Positions 52,753 through 61,020 of a DNA stretch of 64,000 bases are shown here, piece by piece. The translations under genes were made by a program, and so were the position numbers. Numbering within the stretch: the stretch's first letter is position 1; each line of letters starts with the position of its first letter. The stretch spans positions 205,806 to 269,805 of the forward strand of contig UCHV01000011.1 of the NCBI GenBank assembly GCA_900472395.1, in the 5' to 3' direction. This DNA is from Hyphomicrobiales bacterium (GTDB lineage: Bacteria > Pseudomonadota > Alphaproteobacteria > Rhizobiales > Rhizobiaceae). The notes under the pieces are model-generated. The model saw nothing but the letters and a program-made list of their open reading frames with translations, ran no database searches and had not been told where the DNA came from.

Positions 52753-53373
52753 TCAGGCTACTGCCTGAATGACCACGACCTTGGCGCCCGGCTTGACGCG
52801 ATTATAAAGGTCGATGACGTCGTGGTTCATCATACGGATGCAGCCGCTGGACATGGCATGGCCGATAGACGACGGCTGGTTGGTGCCGTGGATGCGGAAA
52901 TGCGTATCGTTGCCGCCGCGATAGAGATAGATGGCGCGAGCGCCGAGCGGGTTGTTGGGGCCGCCCGGCATGCCGCCGGCCAGCTTGCGGTAACGCTCTT
53001 CGCGACGCTGCATGTTGGCAGTCGGCGTCCATGTCGGCCATTCGGCCTTGCGGCCGACATAAGCGTCACCGGCAAGCGCCAGACCGGCGCGACCGACGCC
53101 GACACCATAACGGACCGCACGGCCACCGCCGAGAATGAAATAGGCGCGCCGCGCCGGCGTATCGACGACGATGGTGCCGGGCGCGTAACTGGACGCATAA
53201 GCGACTTCCTGACGGCGAAGATCCGGATCGATCTTGTCGATCGGCACCTGCTTCATCGGGAACTGCTCGTTCGGCAGCGCTGCGTAATTGGTCTGGTGAT
53301 TGACTGTCGTGGCACTGCATCCGGCGAGGAACAGCGGCAGGCCGAACATCAGGCCGCGGCGGGAAATCGACAT
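52753..53373 (-). CDS. L,D-transpeptidase (YkuD domain) lipoprotein
   Basis: A 206-residue protein with a lipoprotein signal peptide: MSISRRGLMFGLPLFLAGCS, the LAGC lipobox making Cys19 the lipidated residue. The YkuD domain starts PGTIVVDTPARRAYFILG and has the catalytic motif HGTNQPSSIGHAMSSGCIRM with His and Cys. It crosslinks peptidoglycan stem peptides in a penicillin-insensitive manner or attaches proteins to peptidoglycan. It is probably anchored in the outer or inner membrane. It lies downstream of the ETF-QO gene on the same strand, 248 bases away. Confidence 0.93.
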   Translation of the reverse strand: MSISRRGLMFGLPLFLAGCSATTVNHQTNYAALPNEQFPMKQVPIDKIDPDLRRQEVAYASSYAPGTIVVDTPARRAYFILGGGRAVRYGVGVGRAGLALAGDAYVGRKAEWPTWTPTANMQRREERYRKLAGGMPGGPNNPLGARAIYLYRGGNDTHFRIHGTNQPSSIGHAMSSGCIRMMNHDVIDLYNRVKPGAKVVVIQAVA

Positions 53374-53621
53374 GAATTGTGTCCTTGGTGAGTCGAGAAG
53401 ATGTCCAAGGATTAGGAATTCATGGTTAATGAACAGCTAAGGAAAACTACCCTGTGAGGGATTTGTTAAGGTGTGGGGCGGATCGCGACGCTCTCGATCA
53501 ACGGCAAGCCCCTCACATCTGATCGGTGATGCGGCGCTCGCAAACCTGCGCCAAGATTTTCACTGCAATGAAAACACCACCGCACCGCCGATCATTGCTG
53601 ATTGCGGCCTGCCGATCATCC

Positions 53622-55286
53622 TCACATATTCTGATACACCGGCCCTTCCGCGCCCTGCGGTGGTACCCAGTTGATGTTCTGGTTGGGGTCCTTGATGTCG
53701 CAGGTCTTGCAATGCACGCAGTTCTGCGCGTTGATCACGTAGACCTCCTCGCCGTCCTTCTCGACCCATTCATAAACCCCGGCCGGACAGTAACGTGTCG
53801 ACGGGCCCGCATAAACGTCGTGTTCGGAGCGTTTCTGCAGGTCCATATCCTTCACGTGAAGATGAACCGGCTGGTCTTCCTCATGATTGGTGTTGGACAG
53901 GAATACCGACGAGAGCCGGTCAAACGTCAGCACGCCATCCGGCTTCGGGTAGTCGATCTTTTTATGAAGCTTGGCCGGCTCGAGCGACTGCGCATCGGTC
54001 TTGCCGTGTTTCAGCGTGCCGAAGAAGGAGAAACCGAACAGCTGGTTGGTCCACATGTCGAGACCGCCGAGGCCAACACCCAGAACCGTGCCGAGCTTCG
54101 ACCACAGCGGCTTGACGTTGCGCACCCGCTTCAGATCCTTGCCGATGGCCGTGTCGCGCCACTCGTTTTCGATCTCGACCACTTCGTCATTGGCGCGGCC
54201 GCTCGCAATCGCCTCGGCCAGCTTGTCCGCCGCCAGCATGCCGGACAGGACCGCGTTATGGCTGCCCTTGATGCGCGGCACGTTGACGAGACCGGCGGAG
54301 CAACCGATCAGCGCGCCGCCCGGAAATGTGAGCTTCGGAACCGACTGATAACCGCCCTCGGTAATCGCGCGTGCGCCATAAGAAAGGCGTTTGCCACCTT
54401 CGAAAATCGGAGCGATGGCCGGATGTGTCTTGAACCGCTGGAATTCCTCGAACGGATAAAGATAGGGGTTCTTGTAATTGAGATGCACGACGAAACCGAC
54501 CGCCACCTGATTGTCTTCCAGATGATAGAGGAAGGAACCGCCGCCGGTCTTCATGTCGAGCGGCCAGCCGAACGAGTGCTGCACGAGACCTTGTCTGTGG
54601 TTCTCCGGCTTGACCTGCCAGAGTTCCTTGATGCCGATGCCGAATTTCTGGACATCCCGATCCTTCGACAGATCGAATTTTGCGATCAGCTGTTTGGCGA
54701 GCGATCCGCGCACACCTTCGCCAATCAGCGTGTATTTGCCCAGAAGTTCCATGCCGCGGGTAAAGTTCGGGCCGGGTGTGCCGTCCTTCTCGATGCCCAT
54801 GTCACCGGTCGCGACACCGCGCACGGCGCCATGTTCGTCATAGAGCACTTCCGCGGCCGCAAAGCCCGGGTAGATTTCGACGCCGAGACTTTCGGCTTTT
54901 TCGCCGAGCCAGCGACAGACGTTTCCGAGCGACACGATGTAGTTGCCGTGATTGCTCATCAGCGGCGGCATCAGCACATTGGGAAGGCGCACCGAGCCTG
55001 CCGGCCCGAGCAGCAGAAAATGGTCGGCGGTGACTTCCGTCTTGAAGGGGTGCCCCTCCTCCTCGCGCCAGCCGGGCAAAAGCGCATCGATCCCGGACGG
55101 ATCGACCACGGCGCCCGATAGAATATGCGCACCGACTTCGGCGCCCTTTTCCAGAACGACCACCGAAAGATCGGGATTGACCTGCTTCAGCCGGATCGCC
55201 GCCGACAGGCCCGCAGGTCCCGCTCCGACGATCACCACGTCGAATTCCATCGATTCCCGCTCGGGAAGCTCTGTCGCTTCGGTCAT
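53622..55286 (-). CDS. Electron transfer flavoprotein-ubiquinone oxidoreductase
   Basis: A 554-residue ETF-QO. The FAD-binding start is DVVIVGAGPAGLSAAIRLKQ, followed by VVLEKGAEVGAHILSGAVVD and GIGIKELWQVKPENHRQGLV. The C-terminal 4Fe-4S domain has CPAGVYEW, INAQNCVHCKTCDIKDPNQN and ends WVPPQGAEGPVYQNM, the last family block. It passes electrons from ETF to the quinone pool during fatty acid and branched-chain amino acid oxidation. The start is followed upstream by an ACGT-rich palindrome shared with a divergent SDR gene. Confidence 0.96.
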   Translation of the reverse strand: MTEATELPERESMEFDVVIVGAGPAGLSAAIRLKQVNPDLSVVVLEKGAEVGAHILSGAVVDPSGIDALLPGWREEEGHPFKTEVTADHFLLLGPAGSVRLPNVLMPPLMSNHGNYIVSLGNVCRWLGEKAESLGVEIYPGFAAAEVLYDEHGAVRGVATGDMGIEKDGTPGPNFTRGMELLGKYTLIGEGVRGSLAKQLIAKFDLSKDRDVQKFGIGIKELWQVKPENHRQGLVQHSFGWPLDMKTGGGSFLYHLEDNQVAVGFVVHLNYKNPYLYPFEEFQRFKTHPAIAPIFEGGKRLSYGARAITEGGYQSVPKLTFPGGALIGCSAGLVNVPRIKGSHNAVLSGMLAADKLAEAIASGRANDEVVEIENEWRDTAIGKDLKRVRNVKPLWSKLGTVLGVGLGGLDMWTNQLFGFSFFGTLKHGKTDAQSLEPAKLHKKIDYPKPDGVLTFDRLSSVFLSNTNHEEDQPVHLHVKDMDLQKRSEHDVYAGPSTRYCPAGVYEWVEKDGEEVYVINAQNCVHCKTCDIKDPNQNINWVPPQGAEGPVYQNM

Positions 55287-55410
55287 TAGTCGCTCCCTTG
55301 CTGCGCCCTGGCATACCTTATGTAATCGTTTTTCTTAGACAAAAGCCGCCCGTCTTGTCGAGCAAGGAAAGCGACGCCGCCCATGCGTTTTCCGGCATGG
55401 GCATCATGTT

Positions 55411-55434
55411 TATTACGTTTACGTTCACGTAATA
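55411..55434. promoter_or_regulatory. ACGT-rich palindrome between ETF-QO and SDR genes
   Basis: TATTACGT (55411-55418) and ACGTAATA (55427-55434) form eight-base arms around TTACGTTC. ACGT occurs three times at six-base steps (55415, 55421, 55427). It lies 125 bases upstream of the ETF-QO start and 109 upstream of the SDR start. The pattern is like MerR-type LiuR operators of fatty acid and branched-chain amino acid genes, but this is an inference. Confidence 0.5.
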
Positions 55435-55542
55435 TAAAACACAAGCCGATGCCGGCAAGTTCCCTTTCCGTCGTGGAAACCGCTCCCTATAACTAATGGC
55501 AACTCTCCCCACCGGGTGATCGACCAGAAAAGGAACAGAGAA

Positions 55543-56331
55543 ATGGATCTCGGAATTTCCGGCAAGCGCGCCCTCGTACTCGCCTCATCGCGCGGGCTGG
55601 GCCTCGGCATCGCAACCGCCTTGGCGCGTGAAGGCGCAAACGTGCTTCTGGTCGGCCGCTCGGGCGAAAAGCTCGCAGAAAACTGCAAGGCCATCAACGC
55701 GGAAGGAAAAGGCAAGGCCGATTGGGTCTGGGGCGATCTCGCCGAGGAAAACTTCGTCGAGACCATGATCGCGGCGGTGAAGGAAAAACTCGGCAGCATC
55801 GACATTCTCGTCAACAATACCGGTGGCCCGACGCCCGGCGTGGCAACCGAAATGACAATCGACAAGCTCTCCACCTTCTTCGAGACCATGGTGCTGAAGG
55901 TGATCACGCTCACCAACGCGCTTCTGCCACAGATGCAGGAACAGGGCTGGGGGCGCATCCTCACCGTCGCGTCATCCGGCGTATTCGAGCCAATCCCCAA
56001 CCTCGCGCTTTCGAACACGCTGCGTTCGGCCCTGGTCGGCTGGAACAAGACACTTGCAACTGAAGTCGCCAATTCCGGCGTTACCGTCAACATGCTGCTG
56101 CCGGGACGCATTCACACCGACCGTATCGATGAACTGGACGGCGCCAATGCAAAACGTCAGGGCAAGTCGATCGAGGAAATACGTGCCGCATCGCTGAAGA
56201 CCATCCCGGCCGGCCGTCTCGGCAAGGTCGAGGAGTTTGCTGCCGCCGGCGCATTTCTGTGCTCGCATCCGGCCAGTTATATTACCGGTACGATGCTGCG
56301 TGTCGATGGTGGATCGGCAAAGTCGATCTAA
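55543..56331 (+). CDS. SDR family oxidoreductase, atypical active site
   Basis: A 262-residue short-chain dehydrogenase. The cofactor motif ALVLASSRGLGLGIATALAR replaces TGxxxGxG with SSRGLGLG, and NNTGG follows in DILVNNTGGPTPGVA. The catalytic Ser block is VASSGVFEPIP, but where Tyr-x-x-x-Lys is expected it reads LALSNTLRSALVGWNKTLA, with neither Tyr nor Lys in place. The C-terminus ends MLRVDGGSAKSI as in FabG-like enzymes. This is the FabG-like subgroup with non-canonical catalytic residues. It is divergent from ETF-QO. ATG 55543 follows AAAGGAACAGAG. Confidence 0.88.
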   Translation: MDLGISGKRALVLASSRGLGLGIATALAREGANVLLVGRSGEKLAENCKAINAEGKGKADWVWGDLAEENFVETMIAAVKEKLGSIDILVNNTGGPTPGVATEMTIDKLSTFFETMVLKVITLTNALLPQMQEQGWGRILTVASSGVFEPIPNLALSNTLRSALVGWNKTLATEVANSGVTVNMLLPGRIHTDRIDELDGANAKRQGKSIEEIRAASLKTIPAGRLGKVEEFAAAGAFLCSHPASYITGTMLRVDGGSAKSI

Positions 56332-56385
56332 CCAGCATTCAAAGGTGAACATCTGTCACCTTAAGTTATCGGCAACGTTCCGAAT

Positions 56386-56422
56386 GTTACAACGCCTGAA
56401 CGAAACTTGCGGGCGTTGTAAC
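56386..56422 (+). repeat. Inverted repeat after SDR gene
   Basis: GTTACAACGCC (56386-56396) and GGCGTTGTAAC (56412-56422) pair over all 11 bases around a 15-base loop, 55 bases past the SDR stop. There is no T-run. It may be a weak terminator or an operator for the following gene. Confidence 0.45.
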
Positions 56423-56525
56423 GGCGATCCATTTCTCAAGTTTTACTTTAATTGCACTTCCCCGATTGAGAATAGCTAAATCCGCATAATCTATTGGCTT
56501 TCCGATTATTCCATCGGAGACGTTT

Positions 56526-57230
56526 ATGCTCGAGAAAATCCTGGGAGGCGGATACACCCCTCCTGCCAACAACACCAATTCCACCCAGCCGGCGGCACCG
56601 CCGCCTCCGCCTCCCTCGCAGCCGGCGCCCGAAACGGCGGAAACGGACGAGGAGCAGGCGACGGACGACGGCACCTATTCGCCCGTGCCCGCCAATGACG
56701 ATCACGGCACCCGACCGCAAGAGAGCACCGCCGCACAGCCGGCAGACCGTCCTGCACCTGCCGAACCGGTAACCTCCGACAAAAACGAACCGAACGCACC
56801 TGTGACCGGCACACCAACGCAACCCAAAGAAAACGAGAAACCGGCCGAGCATGCGGCCGCGCAGCAGCCTGTCGCCCCCGTGCCTTTCCGCCCTGCGCCT
56901 GCGGGTGACAGGCCTGCCCAGTCGTCAGAGCCGCGAAATGTCATCGATGAAACGGCGGCGGTGGCAGCAAACGGCACACTCAAAAACGATCACGTCGCGC
57001 GCATCACCAGCCTGATTGCCTGCTACGAAAAGCTGCTGTCAGAACCTGTCATGCAAAATACCGATGAAGCCCGTACGCGCGCGATGGAACTTGCGCAGAA
57101 CCGTGTCCTTACCAGCCTCATCGGCAGCATGTCGACTTCGGACGCGCGCCTGACACAACTGGACGACCGCGAGGACCAACCCAAGCGGATGTCGCTGATC
57201 ACCCAGTATTATGCCGAGGCGGGACGTTAA
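56526..57230 (+). CDS. Pro/Ala-rich disordered protein with C-terminal helical domain
   Basis: A 234-residue cytoplasmic protein without signal peptide. Residues 1-145 are low-complexity: Pro, Ala, Gln, Thr and Glu, starting MLEKILGGGYTPPANN with a run of proline after it. Residues about 150-234 form a helical region (NGTLKNDHVARITSLIACYE, then KLLSEPVMQNTDEARTRAME) ending LITQYYAEAGR. No domain is recognised. The start fits the ATCGGAGACG site. It is read in one direction with a small membrane protein downstream. Confidence 0.6.
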   Translation: MLEKILGGGYTPPANNTNSTQPAAPPPPPPSQPAPETAETDEEQATDDGTYSPVPANDDHGTRPQESTAAQPADRPAPAEPVTSDKNEPNAPVTGTPTQPKENEKPAEHAAAQQPVAPVPFRPAPAGDRPAQSSEPRNVIDETAAVAANGTLKNDHVARITSLIACYEKLLSEPVMQNTDEARTRAMELAQNRVLTSLIGSMSTSDARLTQLDDREDQPKRMSLITQYYAEAGR

Positions 57231-57257
57231 ACCCGAGGCAATTTTGGGCATGACGAA

Positions 57258-57289
57258 CACAAGGCCGTATCCTAGGATGCGGCCTTGTG
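57258..57289 (+). terminator. Hairpin between disordered-protein gene and small membrane gene
   Basis: CACAAGGCCG (57258-57267) and CGGCCTTGTG (57280-57289) with inner ATCC/GGAT pairing, giving a long stem. The region after it has GTTTGG rather than a T-run. It may reduce read-through into the next gene. Confidence 0.45.
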
Positions 57290-57305
57290 CGTTTGGGAGG
57301 AAATC

Positions 57306-57509
57306 ATGCGCCTTGCCAGAATTCTTCTGACGATTGTCGGCGTGGCTGCGGCATTGATCGGACTTGTCTGGATCGGCCAGGGAACGGGGCTCTTTCCCTA
57401 TCCGGCATCGAGCTTCATGATCAATCAGTCACCCTGGATCCTTCGCGGCACCATACTTGCCGTGATTGGCGTGGTGATTGTTTGGGTCGCCCGGCGCTTT
57501 CGACGCTGA
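57306..57509 (+). CDS. Small two-helix membrane protein
   Basis: A 67-residue protein from ATG 57306, after GGGAGGAAATC. Two membrane helices are visible: ARILLTIVGVAAALIGLVWI and ILRGTILAVIGVVIVWVARR, joined by GQGTGLFPYPASSFMINQSP. The basic end RRFRR suggests both ends face the cytoplasm. The pattern GQGTGLFPYPxSSFM is widespread in small bacterial membrane proteins of unknown role. The stop is 12 bases from the convergent beta-lactamase stop. Confidence 0.75.
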   Translation: MRLARILLTIVGVAAALIGLVWIGQGTGLFPYPASSFMINQSPWILRGTILAVIGVVIVWVARRFRR

Positions 57510-57521
57510 CCTGAACTGCCG

Positions 57522-58349
57522 TCACTTTGTCCCGACAATCTCCGGCAGATCGGCGATCAGGCTGTCGCGCACAGTAAAGCTGATCGGCTTGTCGGCATGG
57601 CGTCTGGTATCCACCAGCAGCCGCGCAAAGATGACCTCGCGGTTTTCCCGTCGTGCCCAGCCGACGAACCAGCCGATCGGCCGGCTGTTGTCCGACTTTC
57701 CGGCCTTGTTGCGCATGCTGCCTGAGCCGGTCTTGCCTTGAATATGCCAGTCGGCATTGCCCTTGAAGGCGGGAACGATCTGCTTGGTTTTTTCCACCGC
57801 TTGCGCCGAAATCGGCAGCTTGCCGTCGAGGAAGCGTTTCAGGAACGCCACCTGCTCGTCCGGCGAAATCTTCAAGGACGACATCAGCCAGGATTCGGTC
57901 AGCCCATCCGTGTTGCCGGGGCCTCCGGACACATCGGCATTGCCGTAACCGAAGCCGCGCACATAGTCGCCAAACGCCTTTTTGCCGAGCTTGCGGGTCA
58001 TTTCCTGCGAATACCAGACGATCGAGTCCCTTTCCCAGATGGTCGGGTCGGTATCCTGCTGCTCGCGCTTGGACCGGTTGAACTTTGCCTGATAGGGCCA
58101 GCGCGGGTTCTGCGCATCGGTCAGGATACCCGCATCATAGCCCATCATGGCCAAAGGCAGTTTGAAGGTCGATTGCGGATAAAAGCCCTGGTCGCAGGTT
58201 CCCTTGCGGTGGATCGTCTCGCCGGTCCTGGCATCGACGACGACGGTGCATTCCACCTTTCCGGCCGCCAGAGCTGCCGGAGCACTGACGGAAAGGGCTG
58301 CGACACCAAGGGATATGGCCACAAGACAGGATCGTTTGAAAATCGACAT
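57522..58349 (-). CDS. Class D beta-lactamase (OXA-type)
   Basis: A 275-residue serine beta-lactamase with signal peptide (MSIFKRSCLVAISLGVAALS, cleavage near APAALAAG). All class D motifs are there: S60-T-F-K63, S109-I-V111 in DSIVWYSQEMTRKL, Y135-G-N in GFGYGNADV and K206-T-G in IQGKTGSG. WLMSSLKISPDEQVAFLKRF also fits OXA-1-like enzymes. The frame continues 67 codons upstream, but this start alone gives the leader. It hydrolyses penicillins in relatives. The divergent AmpR-like gene is the probable regulator. Confidence 0.92.
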   Translation of the reverse strand: MSIFKRSCLVAISLGVAALSVSAPAALAAGKVECTVVVDARTGETIHRKGTCDQGFYPQSTFKLPLAMMGYDAGILTDAQNPRWPYQAKFNRSKREQQDTDPTIWERDSIVWYSQEMTRKLGKKAFGDYVRGFGYGNADVSGGPGNTDGLTESWLMSSLKISPDEQVAFLKRFLDGKLPISAQAVEKTKQIVPAFKGNADWHIQGKTGSGSMRNKAGKSDNSRPIGWFVGWARRENREVIFARLLVDTRRHADKPISFTVRDSLIADLPEIVGTK

Positions 58350-58391
58350 GGAAAAGTTCTCCGCGTTTGCTGGAAACACTTCTACGGCCGG

Positions 58392-58408
58392 TTGCGATCC
58401 CCGATCAA
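58392..58408. promoter_or_regulatory. Possible LysR-type binding site between bla and ampR
   Basis: TTG-N11-CAA (58392-58408) is a dyad in the 103-base gap between the divergent starts, the place where AmpR binds in other species. The spacing differs slightly from the T-N11-A rule, so the assignment is tentative. Confidence 0.35.
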
Positions 58409-58452
58409 ACGATGATATCTGCGGCGAGCCATAAATAAAACTAGGCCTTGTC

Positions 58453-59328
58453 ATGGTCCGCCCGCATATACCGCTGAATGCCCTGCGCGCCTTCGAAGCG
58501 GCCGCCCGCCACCTCAGCTTTACCCGCGCGGCGATTGAGCTGCACGTCACTCAGGCCGCCGTCAGCCATCAGGTCAAATTGCTGGAGGAGCGTATCGGCG
58601 TGACGCTTTTCAGGCGCCTGCCGCGCGGGCTGATGATCACCGAGGAAGGGCTCGCCATGCTGCCCATTCTGCAGGAGTCCTTCGACCGGATGGCCGGCAT
58701 GCTGGACCGGTTCGAAGGCGGCCACCTGCGCGAAGTGCTGACCGTCGGTGCCGTCGGCACGTTCACCACTGGCTGGCTTCTGACCAGGCTCGAAGATTTT
58801 GCCGAGCGCCATCCGTTCATCGACATCCGGCTGTCCACCAACAACAATCGCGTCGATATCGCCGCCGAGGGACTGGATTATTCGATCCGTTTCGGCAATG
58901 GCGCCTGGCACGATATCGACGCCGAACCGCTGTTCGAAACGCCGCTTTCGGCGCTCTGCCTGCCATCGGTCGCGCGCACGCTGAAGAGCCCGGAAGACAT
59001 TATCCAGCAGCGCCTTCTGCGTTCCTACCGCGCGGATGAATGGCCAGGCTGGTTCGAACAGGCGGGCATTGCCGCCCCGCCCATTCGCGGCCCGGTCTTC
59101 GACAGTTCGGTTCTCATGGTGGATGCCGCCATGCAGGGTTTCGGCGTGGCTCTGGCGCCGCCGGTGATGTTTTCCCGCCAGATCGCTTCGGGCCATCTCG
59201 AACAACCGTTTCCCATCACCATATCTCGCGGCCGTTACTGGCTGACCCGGCTGAAATCCCGCATGGTGACGCCCGCCATGCAGGCATTTCGGTCGTGGCT
59301 TCTGGAACAGGCCGCTGCGACCAACTGA
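58453..59328 (+). CDS. ampR: AmpR-like LysR-type transcriptional regulator
   Basis: A 291-residue LysR regulator. The N-terminal HTH is IPLNALRAFEAAARHLSFTR, then AAIELHVTQAAVSHQVKLLE. The effector part has VGAVGTFTTGWLLTRLEDFA, IDIRLSTNNNRVDIAAEGLD, YSIRFGNGAWHDIDAE and LLRSYRADEWPGWFEQAG, all of which match AmpR rather than generic GcvA relatives. AmpR senses muropeptides and controls beta-lactamase genes. Here the divergent target is a class D enzyme, not the usual class A or C. Confidence 0.9.
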   Translation: MVRPHIPLNALRAFEAAARHLSFTRAAIELHVTQAAVSHQVKLLEERIGVTLFRRLPRGLMITEEGLAMLPILQESFDRMAGMLDRFEGGHLREVLTVGAVGTFTTGWLLTRLEDFAERHPFIDIRLSTNNNRVDIAAEGLDYSIRFGNGAWHDIDAEPLFETPLSALCLPSVARTLKSPEDIIQQRLLRSYRADEWPGWFEQAGIAAPPIRGPVFDSSVLMVDAAMQGFGVALAPPVMFSRQIASGHLEQPFPITISRGRYWLTRLKSRMVTPAMQAFRSWLLEQAAATN

Positions 59329-59474
59329 CAACCGTCAATCTTGCCATCGCGGCTTGCCATCCGACTGCCCCTGTGGCATCAGGCGCGCTCTCGATTTCCG
59401 GGCGGCTTTGCGCGCCCCTTTCGTTCGGGGATATCCCCGTCCCATACATTTTTGACGGTTTAAGGAGCACGACC

Positions 59475-60767
59475 ATGTCACGGGCGCTCGGGCTTGATTT
59501 CGGCACGACCAATACAGTTCTCGCATTGTCGGAAGACGGCAGCACCACCAACTCCATGTCGTTTACCAGCAGCGCCGGCACGACCGATTCCATGCGTACT
59601 GCGCTCTCCTTCATGAAGGATGCGCAGCTGGGCGCACAGGCGCTGAAGGTGGAGGCCGGACAGGCCGCCATCCGCCAGTTCATCGACAATCCCGGCGATG
59701 CGCGTTTCCTGCAGTCGATCAAGACCTTCGCCGCAAGCCCGCTTTTTCAGGGCACGCAGGTGTTTGCCCGCCGTCATTCCTTCGAAGACCTGATGGAAGT
59801 TTTCCTGAAGCGCCTGAAGAATTACGCGGAAGGCCAATGGCCAGCCGATGTCTCGCGCCTCGTCGCCGGCCGCCCGGTGCATTTTGCCGGCGCCAACCCG
59901 GATCCCGCACTTGCCACCGAACGTTATAACGAAGCGCTGACGCGCCTAGGTTTCCCGGAAATCCATTACGTCTACGAACCAGTCGCCGCCGCTTATTATT
60001 TTGCGCAGACGCTCAAGAGCGACGCCAACGTCCTCGTCGCCGACTTCGGCGGCGGCACGACCGACTATTCGCTGATCCGTTTCGAACGGGTTGCCGGCAA
60101 GCTCAAGGCGACGCCGATCGGCCATTCCGGCGTCGGCATCGCCGGCGATCATTTCGATGCGAAAATGGTCGATCAGCTGGTTGCGCCCGAAATCGGCAAG
60201 GGCACGCATTTCAGAAGCTTCGACAAGGTTCTCGACGTGCCGGCCGGTTATTACGCCAATTTCTCGCGCTGGAACCAGCTGTCGATCTTCAAGACCACCC
60301 GCGAATTCACCGATCTGAAATCGCTGGTGCGCTCGGCAACCGACCCCGACAAGCTCGAACTTTTCATCGAACTGGTCGAGCATGACGAAGGTTATCCGCT
60401 CTACCAGGCGATTTCAGCCACCAAGATGGCGTTGTCCGCCGCAGAAGAGGCCGAGTTCCATTTCTCTGCCCTCGGCAAGGCCGGCCGCAAGACGGTGAAG
60501 CGCACGGATTTCGAAAGCTGGATTGCCGGTGATCTGGAAAAGATCGAAGGCGCGCTCGACGACGTCCTGACCAAGACCAACACCTCGGCCGATCAGGTCG
60601 ACAAGGTGTTCTTGACCGGCGGCACCTCCTTCGTGCCGGCGGTGCGCAGGATTTTCACCGAGCGCTTCGATGCGTCGAAAATCGAAACCGGCGGAGAACT
60701 CCTCTCGATCGCCCACGGTCTGGCGCTGATCGGCGAAAGCGGCGATGTGGCGGAATGGTCGGCGTAA
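59475..60767 (+). CDS. Hsp70-like ATPase without substrate domain (YegD-like)
   Basis: A 430-residue protein from ATG 59475, set by AAGGAG. It has the actin/Hsp70 ATPase motifs only: GLDFGTTNTVLALSEDGS (phosphate 1), FPEIHYVYEPVAAAYYFAQT, VLVADFGGGTTDYSLIRFER (phosphate 2) and VFLTGGTSFVPAVRRIFTER (adenosine). No substrate-binding domain follows, as in E. coli YegD. The client or partner is unknown. It is 146 bases after ampR and ends before a repeat element. Confidence 0.88.
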   Translation: MSRALGLDFGTTNTVLALSEDGSTTNSMSFTSSAGTTDSMRTALSFMKDAQLGAQALKVEAGQAAIRQFIDNPGDARFLQSIKTFAASPLFQGTQVFARRHSFEDLMEVFLKRLKNYAEGQWPADVSRLVAGRPVHFAGANPDPALATERYNEALTRLGFPEIHYVYEPVAAAYYFAQTLKSDANVLVADFGGGTTDYSLIRFERVAGKLKATPIGHSGVGIAGDHFDAKMVDQLVAPEIGKGTHFRSFDKVLDVPAGYYANFSRWNQLSIFKTTREFTDLKSLVRSATDPDKLELFIELVEHDEGYPLYQAISATKMALSAAEEAEFHFSALGKAGRKTVKRTDFESWIAGDLEKIEGALDDVLTKTNTSADQVDKVFLTGGTSFVPAVRRIFTERFDASKIETGGELLSIAHGLALIGESGDVAEWSA

Positions 60768-60781
60768 GACCTTACCAATAG

Positions 60782-60952
60782 CCCCTCACCAACAAAATCT
60801 ATGACTTAGCCTATTGGCTAAGATCATGATTTTGTGTCCTCTCCCGCAAGGGGAGAGGTAAAGCCGCTGCGGCCTTATCTCTCCCCTTGCGGGGGAGAAA
60901 GCGATTTCAACATCTTAGCTTCAGCTAAGTGTTGGAAATCGCAAGTGAGGGG
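60782..60952. repeat. Mosaic palindromic intergenic element with terminal inverted repeats
   Basis: CCCCTCAC (60782-60789) and GTGAGGGG (60945-60952) are the ends of a 171-base element. Inside are four hairpins: ACAAAATC...GATTTTGT with ATGA/TCAT and CTTAGCC/GGCTAAG (60791-60835), CCTCTCCC/GGGAGAGG (60838-60858), TCTCCCC/GGGGAGA (60880-60898) and GCGATTTC/GAAATCGC with CTTAGC/GCTAAG (60901-60942). The two middle hairpins are inverted copies of each other, with GCCGC-T-GCGGC between. This looks like a rhizobial RIME- or MITE-type repeat. Confidence 0.75.
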
Positions 60953-61020
60953 TCGCGCTTCCCGGCACAAACCACAACACCCCATTTCCACCCACGGCCA
61001 TCGTGCTATAGGGTAGCCCC

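Noticed and set aside
53526..55121. 531-codon plus frame opposite ETF-QO
   Set aside because: Antisense shadow of a clear ETF-QO gene.
60834..61016. 60-codon plus frame inside the mosaic repeat
   Set aside because: Made of palindromic repeat sequence, so coding is unlikely.
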